DNA of 64,000 nt from positions 8,339,599 to 8,403,598 of the forward strand of contig CAJINV010000001.1 of NCBI GenBank assembly GCA_905178155.1. Direction: 5' to 3'. A model generated the notes under the pieces. That model had not been told where the DNA came from and did no database searches. It saw only the letters and a program-made list of their open reading frames with translations. Positions 31,784-43,220 of this stretch are shown piece after piece. Position 1 is the first letter of the stretch. Every line of letters begins with the position of its first letter. Source of the stretch: Amoebophrya sp. A120. Taxonomy: Eukaryota; Sar; Dinophyceae; Syndiniales; Amoebophryaceae. A program made the translations under genes and the position numbers.

Positions 31784-34195
31784 TTACTGCGCCGGCATCG
31801 ATGCCTCTTCTTCGAACACTGGGTACACGCGGACCCCCGGTGTCGGGTCCGCCGTGGTGGTGGTCGGAACAGCTGCAGATGTGGAAGCGGTACTAGCTGT
31901 GGCAGCAGGCCACTCGACACTGCGGGCCTTGTGGAGCAAGTTCTTCACGCCCGTCTTGGCCTTGCCGTACAAATTAGTCAACGTGCTCTTCGGCGTGCAG
32001 GCGGAAATCGCAGTTTGCGCAGCCTCCGGGTAGTCCCGGAGCATGTTGTTGACCTGCTCGTAGCAGTTCATTTGGACCTTCGCCATGGAATAAGAGGGCG
32101 TACAGTACGAGGAGTTCTCGGAATTGGACATGCAGCTCTCGTACATCTTGTCCCGCGCGTATTCGTAGCCCTGGAGAGATTTTCATTAAAGTTATAAAGG
32201 GTTGGGGAAAAAATGTCAACATTTTTTGTGGTATCTGAGGCGGCAGGCATCGTGCGCACTACAAGGGGAATCGCTAAAGCTCGGATTTCCTTTTTACCCT
32301 TTTGCTGTGGATCGCAGATATCCAGCATTCAAATCACGACCCAACGGCACGAATCGAAGATGAAGATGATGTTGATGTCGAGTGTGAAACACACTGAAGA
32401 TCCATGAAGATGATCAATCGATGAGTACTACCAATGTTCCATTTCCCGATGCTATGAGCATCGTCAGAGCTTTACAAGCCCTGTACAAGCTTCCACATGC
32501 GGAAGTCAATCCGCATGGTATGATACGGACTCATTCTGAATCTTTCCCTACAGGTTTGTAGTGTTACCCCAGTAACACGAAGGAAGAAAGGAACTACATG
32601 GACTATAGCACCCGCATTCACACAAGCACGATGTAGCCCTGACGTTGTTCCACCCTCGTTACACGTAGTAAGATCGTTACTCGGTTGGGTTTCGTGAGTG
32701 CTGACCTTTTCGGTCTTACATTTGCACACAAAGAATGATGTCAAAGCTCCTGCTGAAATGCAATCTGGCGCAACCTTCTTCGGTACTGTAATAGCTACCA
32801 ATTTTTGCATCAACATCAACTCGACAACGAGCTCACGGAAAAGCTATTAAACAAACCTTCTGAAGCAAATCAGTGGGCTGACAAACTCCCTGGGCGTCCG
32901 TAGGCACGTTCTCCTGGCAGTATTGGTGCATTGTTTGCGGCACTCGCTCCGTAATAGTCTCCACGGGGTTGCAGAAGACCTGGAAGAAGTCAAGAAACAA
33001 GCGCAATTGCATAGTGCTCAACGTACTGAAAATTTCGTAGCTAATTGAGACGGGTCATGTAGGTCCTCAGCGTACATGCTGACAAGGGCGAAAGGAGCCT
33101 GGCATTAATTCATGACGCTGAGCGACGCAAAGAAAAAATCGTATTAGGACTACAAAATTACTCCGCCATAATTTCCTCCCAGCGTGTCGGCTGCGGACGT
33201 GGCCCCGAGCATGCACTGGTCGTGCGCACTTTGAGCAAATCGAGTGCAAATATGTCTGGGTCATCTGGATTCATGCATATATATTTTGTTTGACCCAGGA
33301 TGCCTGTGCTGTATGCCCAAGCATCACAGATTTTCTGAGTGCTTCTCGAGGCTGATGCCTCTCCCGCATGCAAAATGACCTCTCCGCGTTGCAAAAAACG
33401 GACTACTCATACGCTTGCTGCTTAGGCAATACAGATTTTTCGTTTCAGATTCCAAGAGCAGCATCACAAGTTTCACTCCTTCCGACCCCGAGGACACATT
33501 TGCAATGCATAGAGCAGCGTCCTGGATTTCCTTCTGGAATTCCTCCTTGATCGCCTGGTAGCCGAGGAAGCACACGCAAGCCGTCTGTAAAATAGAAATT
33601 GAAATTTGTCTTGCGAGTCAAGCTATCAAAAGTAAAAATGTCTGGGTCTGGAAACATGTGATGCTGGGTGGCGTCTCATGATGAGGCTGCAGATGCTGGC
33701 TCAGCATGACAAGTTTCTGAGCTCCTAGGTGTTGCCTATTCTGCATGACAAACTGCGCTTCTGCATCACAGAAAAGCGGACCTCTTGGGTAACGTGCATG
33801 ACAGATTTAAGAGTCATGCCAGACAAGCATGACAAACATGAAGTCTTCCAGACCCAGACATTTTTACAGTTGATACAAGCCGTCTACACATGTAATGCTG
33901 GAGCAATCAACGTATCATTGAATGCGCGAAAAAGTACACGCAGCAAGGCTGCAGAGCCAGAGGCACAGCCTCTCGATCAAGATTGTATCGCGCTAAGCTT
34001 TCCTAGCTGCGGCTGCTCCCACTCTGAGTAAGATAGTAATCAACTTTGACTTACATTGATTCGCCCAATACGACGCGCCAAGTTCCATCCCTTCCGCACC
34101 ACCGCTTTCCCGCACCGCACGGGCTTCCTCACCAAGAAGGACGCCAGGGCGGCATCCTGCGCCAAAAAAGACAGGACAAGCAGCTTCTTCAACAT
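31784..34195 (-). CDS. secreted Cys-containing protein, 5 conventional exons plus one element insertion
   Basis: Coding segments 34195-34055, 33584-33512, 33232-33162, 32979-32857 and 32170-31784 give about 264 residues. The ATG at 34195 starts a clear signal peptide (MLKKLLVLSFLAQDAALA). The mature part has regularly spaced Cys residues, as in TACVCFLGYQ, HDQCMLG, VFCNPVE, HQYCQENV and VNNMLRDYPEAAQT, consistent with a small helical, disulfide-bonded secreted protein. The C-terminus is Thr/Ala/Pro-rich. Introns at 34054, 33161 and 32856 are GT-AG. The break at 33238-33511 is an inserted element whose removal joins IQDAA to QSAHDQ. A second element lies inside the first conventional intron. 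For a parasite such a protein could be an effector or cyst/matrix component, but that is speculation. Confidence 0.8.
33238..33511. mobile_element. family A element with family C-like end, 274 bp, target duplication GAGCA
   Basis: The left end is AATCGAGTGCAAATATGTC, with the TAT decayed to AAT. The right end is the complement of TATGCATTGCAAATGTGTC. GAGCA flanks at 33233-33237 and 33512-33516. The terminal TATGCATTGCAAA is the one used by family C, although the adjacent GTCTGGGTC block is family A. Excision restores the reading frame of the secreted protein. Confidence 0.85.
33624..33875. mobile_element. family A element inside a conventional intron, 252 bp, target duplication CAAGC
   Basis: Terminal repeats TATCAAAAGTAAAAATG and the complement of TATCAACTGTAAAAATG. 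CAAGC flanks at 33619-33623 and 33876-33880. It sits wholly within the GT-AG intron 34054-33585, so it need not be spliced by its own ends. Confidence 0.92.
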
Positions 34196-34770
34196 GATGG
34201 TGGCTCGCTGGTTTTGTCTAGTTAGTCACGATGATGATGCCGAAAGGAGGTGGCTCGAAGAAAGACCAATGGGCGATGGAGATTTGCGTAGTAGAGACTA
34301 TGACTAACGCTGTAGATCTGTCCTGTAAAGTATCAAGCAGATTGATTGAATGTATCAATCTGTTTCATGTCACATTCATAAAGAAAAAGCAAAACGTGGA
34401 ACTACATCTCTATCCAACAATAAAGGGATCAAGGATCTGCCACGAAGTGCGCCGCACGAAAACTCGACGCACAAGGCATCAAAATACCCAACAAAGCAGG
34501 ATCTTGCAGAAAGCGCGAACGTAAAGAATCCATGTTTGCACCAAGCTGGTACTTAGAGTACGTTTTGATGGATCTTAGCGTCCACAAGCCCGCCTCGAAA
34601 GGTTCCTGCAACCAGGGATCTTCTTTGGATCCAGAAAAGGTACGTGCTTCAGATGCAGAGAACACGAGCACCAACACATCGTTTTGCATCGGAGAGACCC
34701 TATCTACAGGGAAACTCACTGAGCGAGCACGAAAATCAAGTCGCCGCACTAGGTACCGTGAGAACCGCCT

Positions 34771-36024
34771 CTAGCCGTAAATCATTTCAATGGTTGCGGT
34801 TTCTACCTCTTCATAGGGAGGTATCAGCTCCCACAGATTTCTCGTGACTTTTTCGAGTGCATCTTTTAGGTTTGCCGAAGCGTCCCGTGGTGCTCCAAAT
34901 CCTTGCTCTGCAACATCTTTGTTATTCTCCGCCATCTCATTTCCAGTCATCGCCGTTGAGCGACCACTTCCTGCTCCCATGTCCAACCATGCACACGCCT
35001 GCCCTCGTTTCTCCCACGCACCCTTGTAGCCGAAGTCGCTGGGGCCCAGCCAGGGAAGGAACGGCGGCACGAACTCCGGATAGTCATTTCTGTTCGTGAC
35101 ATGCAGATGCAGATACGGCACACTTGCCTTGACGCCCCACCATCCACTGTAATGGGTGTTGTGGACGCAGAAATAAAGCGGTTCCACCTTGTCGCTGACA
35201 ATTTGGCGCTGCCTTCTCGCGTAGTCCGTCGCGTTCGTGTTGTTTCTGCTCGGAATCAGCTCGCTCTCGACGAATCTGTCCCAAATAGTTGGTTGCGCCG
35301 TTGGGCTTGTTCTGCCATTCGGGATATCTTTCAGGTAGAAATACGCAAATCCGGAGACCACCATGTCGTGCAGAACAGAGATTTTCCCGCAGTCCTGCTT
35401 CAACTCCTCCAGGGTCTCAAAGTACCCCGGTTTCGCCAGAATGCTCAAACTCGCGTTGCTGCTTTCCGTACTGAAAAGCGAAAACAGTTTCAACGGGTTG
35501 AAACTCGCTAGCGCTGCCCAGAGTGTCGCGAACAGTTTCTTCAGTAACGTTGTGAGTTTCCACTCCAGCGTCTTGCCGGCGGGGTTCCACATACTGATAA
35601 TGCGATTGCCGGCTTGCAGGTAGCGCTGGAAGGCGGCGGGAATGGGCGGCGGAAATGACGGAGGAGTTAGTTCTCTAATATTCTCGTCGAAAACTCCTGC
35701 ACGTTCGGCCGCTGCGTGAGAGGATGTTGCGTCTCCCGGTCTCACAGCACCTCCTGTCTTCCAAGTTTCCAGAAAGTCTTCCGGGTACACCAGTCCGACG
35801 TGCCTGGCGCATCGCTCCCGGTTCTCAACAGTTGGTATCGGACCCCAATCACCATACGAAGCGAAGCACTGTGCGCCTTTGTTGTAGTGGGAAAAATCGG
35901 CTGGCAGGTCGCGTTTGCAAACAGGTGCGTCAGTGCGGGTGTCTGCGGCATCAATTGAAGACGCGTAGTACAGCAGTAGGTGGAGCACCACCCACGGAGT
36001 CCGCGAGGAGAACGCTGCCTTCAT
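34771..36024 (-). CDS. secreted hypothetical protein
   Basis: A single exon of 417 codons from ATG 36024. The N-terminus MKAAFSSRTPWVVLHLLLYYASSIDA is a likely signal peptide. The lumenal part has Cys residues in PVCKRDL, QCFASYGDWG, CARHVG, QDCGKI, YFCVHN and ACAWLDMG, and a Trp/Gly-rich block NTHYSGWWGVKASVPYLHLH. Two NxT/S sequons occur in NNTNATDY. I do not recognise the family. It lies next to another secreted-protein gene in the same orientation, but separate by about 580 bp. Confidence 0.75.
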   Translation of the reverse strand: MKAAFSSRTPWVVLHLLLYYASSIDAADTRTDAPVCKRDLPADFSHYNKGAQCFASYGDWGPIPTVENRERCARHVGLVYPEDFLETWKTGGAVRPGDATSSHAAAERAGVFDENIRELTPPSFPPPIPAAFQRYLQAGNRIISMWNPAGKTLEWKLTTLLKKLFATLWAALASFNPLKLFSLFSTESSNASLSILAKPGYFETLEELKQDCGKISVLHDMVVSGFAYFYLKDIPNGRTSPTAQPTIWDRFVESELIPSRNNTNATDYARRQRQIVSDKVEPLYFCVHNTHYSGWWGVKASVPYLHLHVTNRNDYPEFVPPFLPWLGPSDFGYKGAWEKRGQACAWLDMGAGSGRSTAMTGNEMAENNKDVAEQGFGAPRDASANLKDALEKVTRNLWELIPPYEEVETATIEMIYG

Positions 36025-36443
36025 CGGATCTCAGTTGGAGGTCAAAACGGTAAGGAGAGGCGTACTAGATGAAGATCGGTAGTGATTAGGCTAACCTACT
36101 TACTCGTGTCGAGCTCGTGAGTTGATCGCAGTGCTTTTTTGGATTACAATACAGTGACCGTGAAGCCATGCGCCAACTCTGAGATGCTCTCGCATGGGCA
36201 TGCCGTAGATTTGTACAAGAACATTGAAATTCATCCAAGCGAAGGAGTTGAATTCACTGTTTTACAGCGTTCTTGGTGAGGAAGTTCAAAATGAGATTTT
36301 TTTTTTGATCATGGGTCACTTTTCACTTCACGGTAGTTTTTCTGTTCATCACCCCACTGCCCCAATGCGAACCTCTGCTGTTTGCCAGCAAAAGTCTACA
36401 TTCCGTTTAGCATCTTCCTCAATTCCGAAATTGATCATCTGTC

Positions 36444-38687
36444 TCAAATTTTTTCGTTTTCGATGTGAAACTTGGCAATGTCCAGACAAAACGCACAGAG
36501 TGGCACTTTGTCATAGGTTCCCGTTTTTTCGTAGTCCATATTCAGAAGCACCTCGTCTTCGCAGCGAGACAGAAAATCCGCCCGAAGCTTTTCCACCCGA
36601 GTGTGCGTAATCCGCGTCGGCAAGTTCTCCTCGCTAAACTCGAGCTCGCACAGGCCGCACCGCAGTCGTCGGTTGCGCTTATTCGATTGCTGCATGGCGG
36701 CAGAATCGCCATCCAGGACGTCCTGCGGATCCGGAATGTGTGCCGTGGTCGCCGTCAGCTCCTTCCAAACAGCATCCACTGCTGGAAGCACCGGTGCGAG
36801 TTTCGCGTTCTTCGCGCGCTTCGACTCGTTGGCAGTCTCGGTTGACCTTGGTAAAATGAAGTTGTGAAAATAGCTTTTGCACTTCCATTTCGATACAAAG
36901 AAATCAAAAACTTATAACTGCAGAAACGCAACAATACACAACCAACCAAAGAACAGTGTATACTGCAAGGCGACGGCCGCCGCTCCGCCGAACTGTAGGT
37001 TCATCAGGTCGGTCGGAGAAATTTGATCTGCTGCGTCTTCGTCTCCCTCGTACTCTGGTGGCTTCGCTAAGAATTTCTTCGACTTAAACAATGCTTCCTT
37101 CATCCTCTCGTACCGGTGCTTCAGGCTGAGATATCGCTTCTGCGCAAAACTGAAATTTTTCCGCCTGGCTGCGGTGGCGCGCTTCTTCTTTGCCGTTATG
37201 GCGTTTAAGTTCTGCTGGTGCTGCGCCACTTCGTCGGACACGGATTGCTCGTGTGGACCACTTCCGGTCGTAGCTCCAGGACCTCCTGGCTCGGTGGTTG
37301 CCACCAGCATCAGGTTCGCATTTGTTGCGCGACTTGGGTCTTGGTCGGCGTTAATATCCTCTAGATGAGGAGCGTGTGCACCATTTCCCTCCTCCTCGAC
37401 ACTTTCTTGCTCGTCCTTTTTCGCACACTGTCTCTTCCGGTCTACTTTTTCGAGTCGCAGCTGCTCTGCCTCGGCTAAGCGGCTGCTGACCTCTTCCTCT
37501 TTTCTGCGAATGCGTTCCGCGAGCGTGCGTTCGCGCGCTGCAAGCATCTCCGCGCGCCGCTGCTGCACCTCGAGGATGTGGCGATGTGCTTTTGAAACCG
37601 CTTTTTCGTTGCTGTTTTCTCGATTTTTCCTTCCACCCCCGACTTCATTGTCTTCGCTACCGGCGTTTGGAACGCCGGTACTGTTCTTGTCAAGAAGCGC
37701 TGCTGCAGCAGTGGTGTTCACTCCCCCGAGAAAAGCGTCGACGCTGTCGTCATCATCGTCAAACTTCGTAATCTCGTACAGTTTACTCGTGTCGTAGTGG
37801 TTGCTTTCCTCCATACTTTGTTTCTTCGCGGCCTCAGCGGCCAGCGCCTGCTGCCGCAGCTGCTCTAGGCGCTGCTTTTTTTTCCTTTTCCGCAGCCGGC
37901 TCGCCTTTCGTCGCATCTGCTCCAACTGTTCAAGCCGCAGCTCCGATTTCTCCTGCTTGGCCTCCAACTTCCGGCGCCGCTCCGCCGAGGCCTCTCTGGT
38001 TCTCTGTTTCCACTCGGCCCGTTTGACCTCGAGAAACGCAGCCCGACACTCCGCTTCGTATCGCCGCTGCTGCTCCTCTTCCTCGGCCTGTCTGCGACGC
38101 TCTGCGATTGCGAGTTGATTCGAGCAGCCCGCCGAGGTCTTGGCTTTGGTGACGCACAGCGCGAACTCCTTTTCGTCGTACAGCGCGAGCGCCTTCTGCG
38201 AGTTGTTATTGCTTCCAGACGCTGGTGCACCTGCGTAGGGCACAATCGCGCTGCTTTCCTCGCGATCGGTAATTTGCAGCAGCGACGGAAGTAGAGACGA
38301 AGATGCCAACCCATCTTCGATTGCCAGGGCGCGTCTGTTTTTCTCGGTCGGGGAACTTCGGACCGACAGCGCGGGTGCGACGGGCACCAGATCGTGACAA
38401 GTCGCTTGCGTAGTACCTCGATTGGTGTTTCGTGCAAACCTTGCGGCCTCGTCAGACACAACAGCACGCACCGACCGCCCCGCCCCCCTCGTGCTGCTGC
38501 CACTGCGCACGTGTTTTGCAGCGAGCTGCAGCTTCCGCGCTTCGGCCGCTTTCTTGCGGTTCTCTTCTCGCCGTGCCTCTGCCTCTCGCTGTTTTTGCTC
38601 CGCCTGGTACTGCTCCCGCGCCAAGATGATTTCCCGCTCGAGCCGCGCGCGCTGGATCTTCTCCAGCCGACGGAAGCCAGGGAACAT
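36444..38687 (-). CDS. coiled-coil protein with C-terminal Cys4 zinc-binding motif, 2 exons
   Basis: Exon 1 is 38687-36964 and exon 2 36846-36444, joined through TTGCA|GTATAC and ACCAAG|G in frame (VALQSTETANESKR), about 708 residues. The first M of the longer open frame is not ATG, so the start is set at MFPGFRRLEKIQ. Long charged helices rich in Glu, Arg, Lys and Gln cover residues 10-70 and 180-300 and a later stretch, typical of coiled coils. The C-terminus has RCGLCELEF and, about 60 residues later, LCAFC, two CxxC pairs that could hold one zinc ion. No named family recognised. Confidence 0.75.
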
Positions 38688-39140
38688 GATCCTTGCATAA
38701 GCACGTAACAAGTACTTTTAGTTTTCAAGGTCGTCGAGTCAGGTTCTTCCCTCACTTTCTCTGTCTCTCTCTGACGTTTTCGAGTCTCCTGCCTATTTGC
38801 CATTGCGTAAGAGCTACTTAGTTGACAGCTTCCTAGTTTTCGGGGCTCTTCAGCTCATATCCAAAGCATTGCACCCCCGCCTGCCGTGGTGGGGAGTCGA
38901 ACAGCAGCGCTGTCTGATTTGTTTCATTCTGAGCTGCCAATTCGTTTTCACTTTTCTCCATTTCTCTTCTACAGATTCCACATTAGGCATCAAACTTAAA
39001 GGTTCATTCGGGAAAAAACAACATGATATAAGCTGCAACGTCTCAAGGTGAGATTTGGATAACCAAACCGCAGGAATGATCCAAAGGGCGTGATCATCTA
39101 CTTACTAACTCACCCGAGGACAGCAGCACGAGCAGCTCGA

Positions 39141-40239
39141 TCAAACAGCACCTTTCATCGCCCCCGCACTCCCCACTGCGCTTCCACTCATTTGCGGCAC
39201 GCCACACGGCTTCGAGCCTGGGACTGCATCGCAGCCCGGTGCGTTGAGGTGGATGGGCTGCGCCTTCAGGTAGATGCAACTCGTCGTCAATGCGGGTGCG
39301 GAGATGGTCAATTTGGAAAAGGACGCGAGTCCAAGTGTTTTCGCGGTGTCCCCGAGGCACGTGTTGAAAGCGTCAATGCCGGTACAGGTCTCGTACGGAC
39401 AGGCGCCAGTTTTGGTCACGCACCTGCACCCGTTGGGCGACACTTTTTCGGACAGCCCCTCGGCGAACCCACCAATGAAAGCCCTGTTGGGGTTTTGATA
39501 CGGAGACGTGAGGAGAAGTTCCGACGTCAAAAGAACGCGTTCTAGAAAAAAGCAGGACTGCACTGTGTCATACAGGTACAGCATGGTAGCAGGGACCATC
39601 AAATTCAAACGCTTTTGTCAATAAGGACTCTGCGTTCTCTCCTACATACCGATATTCCGTGCACGAGACCCCGGCGTCCGGAAAGTCCTTCGTGGCCTTC
39701 TCTCCCAGCTGGGCACAAACGTCATCCGGCGAAGCCACCGCACTTCCCGCGGCAGATCCCGACCCCGCACCCGCGCCGCTGAGCGACTGTTCGTAGACAG
39801 CCAGCGCTTTGTCGTAGGAAATCGGCGGTGTCGGCCCTAATTCCGGAAAGGGTTCGGAGAAACTTCCCGGCGCACTAAAACTTCCCCAGCTGCCGACGCT
39901 ACCCATACTGCCGATGCTGCCCATGCTCCCAACACTCCCCAGGCTGCCCAAGCTTCCGACACTGCCGACCGCGCTGCCGAAGCTGCCCATACTTCCGACA
40001 CTGCCGGCACTGCCTGTAGAGCCAGCAGCTGCGGTGGAAGCTGCGGCTGCGGCCGCCGGCTCCTGCTTTTCCTGCCCACGAAAAGATTTCCCGCGTGCAT
40101 TCTTCAAAAGCAGGAACGCATCGGTTGTTTGGACGTCGACGAGAAAAAGCCCAGACAGGCAAAACAAGCGAACGAAAACCCAGTTCTCGTGCCTCCGCCG
40201 CCGTGGAGGCGGGAAGGGGGCGCCGAAGCCCACGTCCAT
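39141..40239 (-). CDS. secreted or membrane protein with Gly-Ser repeat and Cys-rich domain, 2 exons
   Basis: Exons 40239-39650 and 39483-39141, joined via CG|GTATGTAG and CCAACAG|G, encode about 310 residues. A hydrophobic segment near residue 20, VFVRLFCLSGLFLVDV, probably acts as signal peptide or anchor. Residues 70-125 are a tandem tract of GSVGSMGS-like units. The second exon contains closely spaced cysteines (NGCRCVTKTGACPYETC, FNTCLGD, TSCIYL, GCDAVPGSKPCG), a likely disulfide-rich extracellular module. No family recognised. Confidence 0.75.
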
Positions 40240-40765
40240 AATTTGTGATAATCTTGACTCGCAAGAAATTCAAACCGTTTGGACCAGTTTCCATCCAAGA
40301 TGCTTCATGCCGCTCATCAAGCCACTCGCCTTTGTCTAGCTCACTCGTCTCGCTCCCGAGCAGTGGGTAGATCTACTTTCCCGCCCGTTCTCACTCGTGC
40401 TCGATTCGCTAAACCAGTCGGTCTACTCAGTAAAGCAACAGCAGAGACGAGGGCTTCCAGTGGAGAAAAACCATACACGGAAGCATGTGGAAGGAACACT
40501 TGTTATGAACAATCTATGTTTTCCCGGAGGAGATAGAACAGCCAGTGCGCTACTCTTGCTAGATTTCGTCGCTTTGAAAGAAGAAATTGTCGCTGCCAGT
40601 TGATGATTCGGTAGTTAACCTCAATCACAGAAGTGGGTTCTGCGCGATTCCAAGCAAAGTAAAAATTCGTCACAGTGAAAAATACTCTACCTAGTAAACA
40701 CGGCAGAAGCTGCATCTGGAAACAGAACTCAACGAATGCATTCTGTCCTGCACGTATTTCCCTTC

Positions 40766-42033
40766 TCACTGCTGCGGCATCTGGATGCTCGGATTGGTCG
40801 CGCGCAAATTCGTTCTTTGCCGAAACTGGCGCACCGCGTCGTCGTCGGTTGCTTCCTTGCTCCGCTCGTTCTTCGGCACGTAATCCGCCTGGAACCGGTT
40901 TCCGTACACTTGTCCCACGAGCTTCTGCGTGTTCGGGTTCAGATTTGCCTGCCGCATGCGGGCCTCCCGATGCGCCTGGGCGGCCATTTTCTCGAGCACC
41001 TTCTTCTTCGCCTCCTCGGCGGCAATCATGTTCTGCACGCGTAACTCCGTCGAGACCTCCACTTCGGCCAGCCCCTGAGTCCAGTTCATGTTCTTCTCGC
41101 TGTCGTCGAGCTGCATGCCGCCCTGGATCTTCAAGTGCTCTGGAATCGCGAACAGTTGCGCCTCCGCGCTCTCCTTCGCATCCTCGGGCTTCTTCGCGGC
41201 ATCGGCGTTCGGATCCGGAACCGCTTCCCCGCGTTCCTCCGCCAGTTTTGCGGCAATGAAGGCCTCCATGTGCTCTTGCTCGCGGGATTTCTGGTTCGCC
41301 CGCTCGTCCTTTGCGAACGCCAGTTCGACGTGCGCTTTTTTCGCTGCTTTTTCGTTTTCGTTCTCCTATCCTGAGTAAAAACGTCCCCACCCCATAGTTG
41401 TAATGCTAAAGGAATTGCAGCACACTTTGCCCCCCCCTCTGCCCCAGGCCGCAGATGGCTTGACACGCAGGGGGGGTAGGTCAGGCGGACACCGAAGTGC
41501 CATCACCATCATCTCCCGGCCACTTGTAATGCAGATTTGCGGTTACAGGAAGATTTGTAATGCGCATCCCCATGAGAAACATTGCCAATCGTGTTCTGGA
41601 CTTTGTAATGCTGTAAACAGGATGAGTAGATGGATTTGTATTGCGGCTGTACTTGCTAAACTGCACTACAATACAAAGAGGACTTTGTCATGCTTGGCTC
41701 CCACAACTTCCCACTTTGTGATGCGAGATCCCCATTTTGACTCTGGGGTGGGGACGTTTTCACACTGGATATCTCCTCCTCCGACTTCTTCTCCTCCATT
41801 TCGTCGTGCTTTCTTTTCGAGGTCCCGTCGGCGCGGACGCCCACGCGAAGCCTTCGGGCCTTCTGGATCTCCTTCATGTCGACCACGTCTGCTGTGCCCT
41901 CCGCATTGTAGTTCCCGTCCTCGTCGCTGCCCGCCTTCGCGTCCTCCGCTGCAGGCTTCGCGAGAACGTCCTCCGGGTCACTCTCCACACCCTGCCGCTT
42001 GCCCGTGTCGACTCGCCGCTTCTTGCGAAACAT
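40766..42033 (-). CDS. HCA59/Tls1-family spliceosomal protein, 2 exons split by an element
   Basis: Exons 42033-41777 and 41366-40766 give 285 residues; the only intron is an inserted element. The N-terminus, MFRKKRRVDTGKR, is basic as in human C9orf78 and fission yeast Tls1. Further matches to the family are VDMKEIQKARRLR, LFAIPEHLKIQ, and WTQGLAEVEV followed by ELRVQNMIAAEEAKK, the core of the HCA59 domain, then YVPKNERSKEATDD. The family associates with Brr2 and modulates splicing. The gene is close to an RNF113/Cwc24 gene, another splicing factor, in the same orientation. Confidence 0.85.
41367..41771. mobile_element. family G element, 405 bp, target duplication TCTCC
   Basis: Ends TATCCTGAGTAAAAACG and the near-complement of TATCCAGTGTGAAAACG, each followed by TCCCCACCCC. 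TCTCC flanks at 41362-41366 and 41772-41776. Excision joins KSEEE to NENEKAAK in the HCA59 gene. It is about 120 bp longer than the other family G copies, and includes a C-run/G-run inverted pair near 41435-41478. Contains at least six TTTGTNWTGC-type motifs. Confidence 0.92.
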
Positions 42034-42110
42034 GGTGAAAGGTTAGGTTTTTCTGGTGGTAGTGGTAATACAAAGTAGTAGTAGGAGAGGAGAATGGAAA
42101 AAATTCGACT

Positions 42111-42776
42111 TTACAACGTCTGTGCCCGGCTCGTCGAGGGCAGGAAAATATGTTGAGACGAAGACGTGATGTTGCTAAAATTGCTGATGCTACTTTGACC
42201 TGTCAACAAATCTCCTTCGCTCAAATTCTGTTGTGGAACGCTGTGTGGTGATATTATCGGAGAAATTTTGTTTTCGTAGTTCTGCTCGTGAGGTTTCTTC
42301 GCAATAAATCCGGTGGAGATCTGGCTACTGTCTACAACGAATCCGAGGGCGTAGTGTCCTGCCGATTCCACAAGTCGATTGCGAAGCTTTTTCGATCGAA
42401 GTTTCGGTGCTGTCCTCGGGCGATCGATAATTTTGGGGTGGGGTAAAGTGGTAGGAGTGGGTGCGAGCATTTTTGATCGAAATATTTTCTGCGGTCGGCA
42501 AAAACGTGGGCGGAAAAATTTTGCTTGAACAGGGGTGTGTGGAAGATGAAGCATATGGGTGTAGTATATATAAAAGAAGTGGGATCTGTCGATTTTGAAG
42601 CTTAGAAAAATCTCGATTCTGACCGAAACGAAAGGAAGAGTCGGAGACAAGTACTTTCGCTTTAATACAGCATCAGAACAGTTTCCTTCCCTCACATCGT
42701 ACCGATTTTTTCTGCCTGTCGTGGCAACAGATTCGATTTTGAAATCGTTGGCGTGACTTTCTTTTTTTTGAGACAT
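42111..42776 (-). CDS. hypothetical ORF, doubtful
   Basis: 221 codons from ATG 42776. The first 100 residues have unconvincing composition, while the part from MLAPTPTTLPHPKIIDRP to the stop looks more protein-like. No domain, no intron signals, no homologue recognised. It may be only partly coding. Confidence 0.3.
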   Translation of the reverse strand: MSQKKESHANDFKIESVATTGRKNRYDVREGNCSDAVLKRKYLSPTLPFVSVRIEIFLSFKIDRSHFFYIYYTHMLHLPHTPVQAKFFRPRFCRPQKIFRSKMLAPTPTTLPHPKIIDRPRTAPKLRSKKLRNRLVESAGHYALGFVVDSSQISTGFIAKKPHEQNYENKISPIISPHSVPQQNLSEGDLLTGQSSISNFSNITSSSQHIFLPSTSRAQTL

Positions 42777-43220
42777 CCTGCAATTTCAATAAGAAACCGA
42801 CTACTAGGAAGGAAATTTACTAATTTGGCCAAGTGCTAGTAATAGTACCGGTGAAGTTTCTCCGCCACGCAAGAAAATTTTCTAAAATCACCCCGCACAA
42901 GCTCTAAAAACTGCGTGCTGCGTCCTTGAGAGCTTAAGCAAAGATCACTGTTAATGATTCGAAGCCGTGATAAAATCGGAAACTACGAACTGCATCACCC
43001 AAGCATCAACATACGGCAAGAACCAGCGAGGCAAAACTTCCCGAAACTTCTGCAGCCATCCTTTTTCAAAAAGTGAAAAGAAAAAACGGATAGGAATGAT
43101 GCCCCCCTCCCGGTATTGGCACAGCACAATTCACAACTGATTCCCTCTCCTGTCGCCCCAGTGAATTGCAACGGGATCCTGGTTACTTACGAGGACAGCA
43201 CCAAGATCATCAAGCTAGTG

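Noticed and set aside
40503-41390. 295-codon minus-strand ORF
   Set aside because: Overlaps the HCA59 gene in another frame. The HCA59 frame has the conserved domain, and this one is Arg/Gly/Ala-rich shadow.
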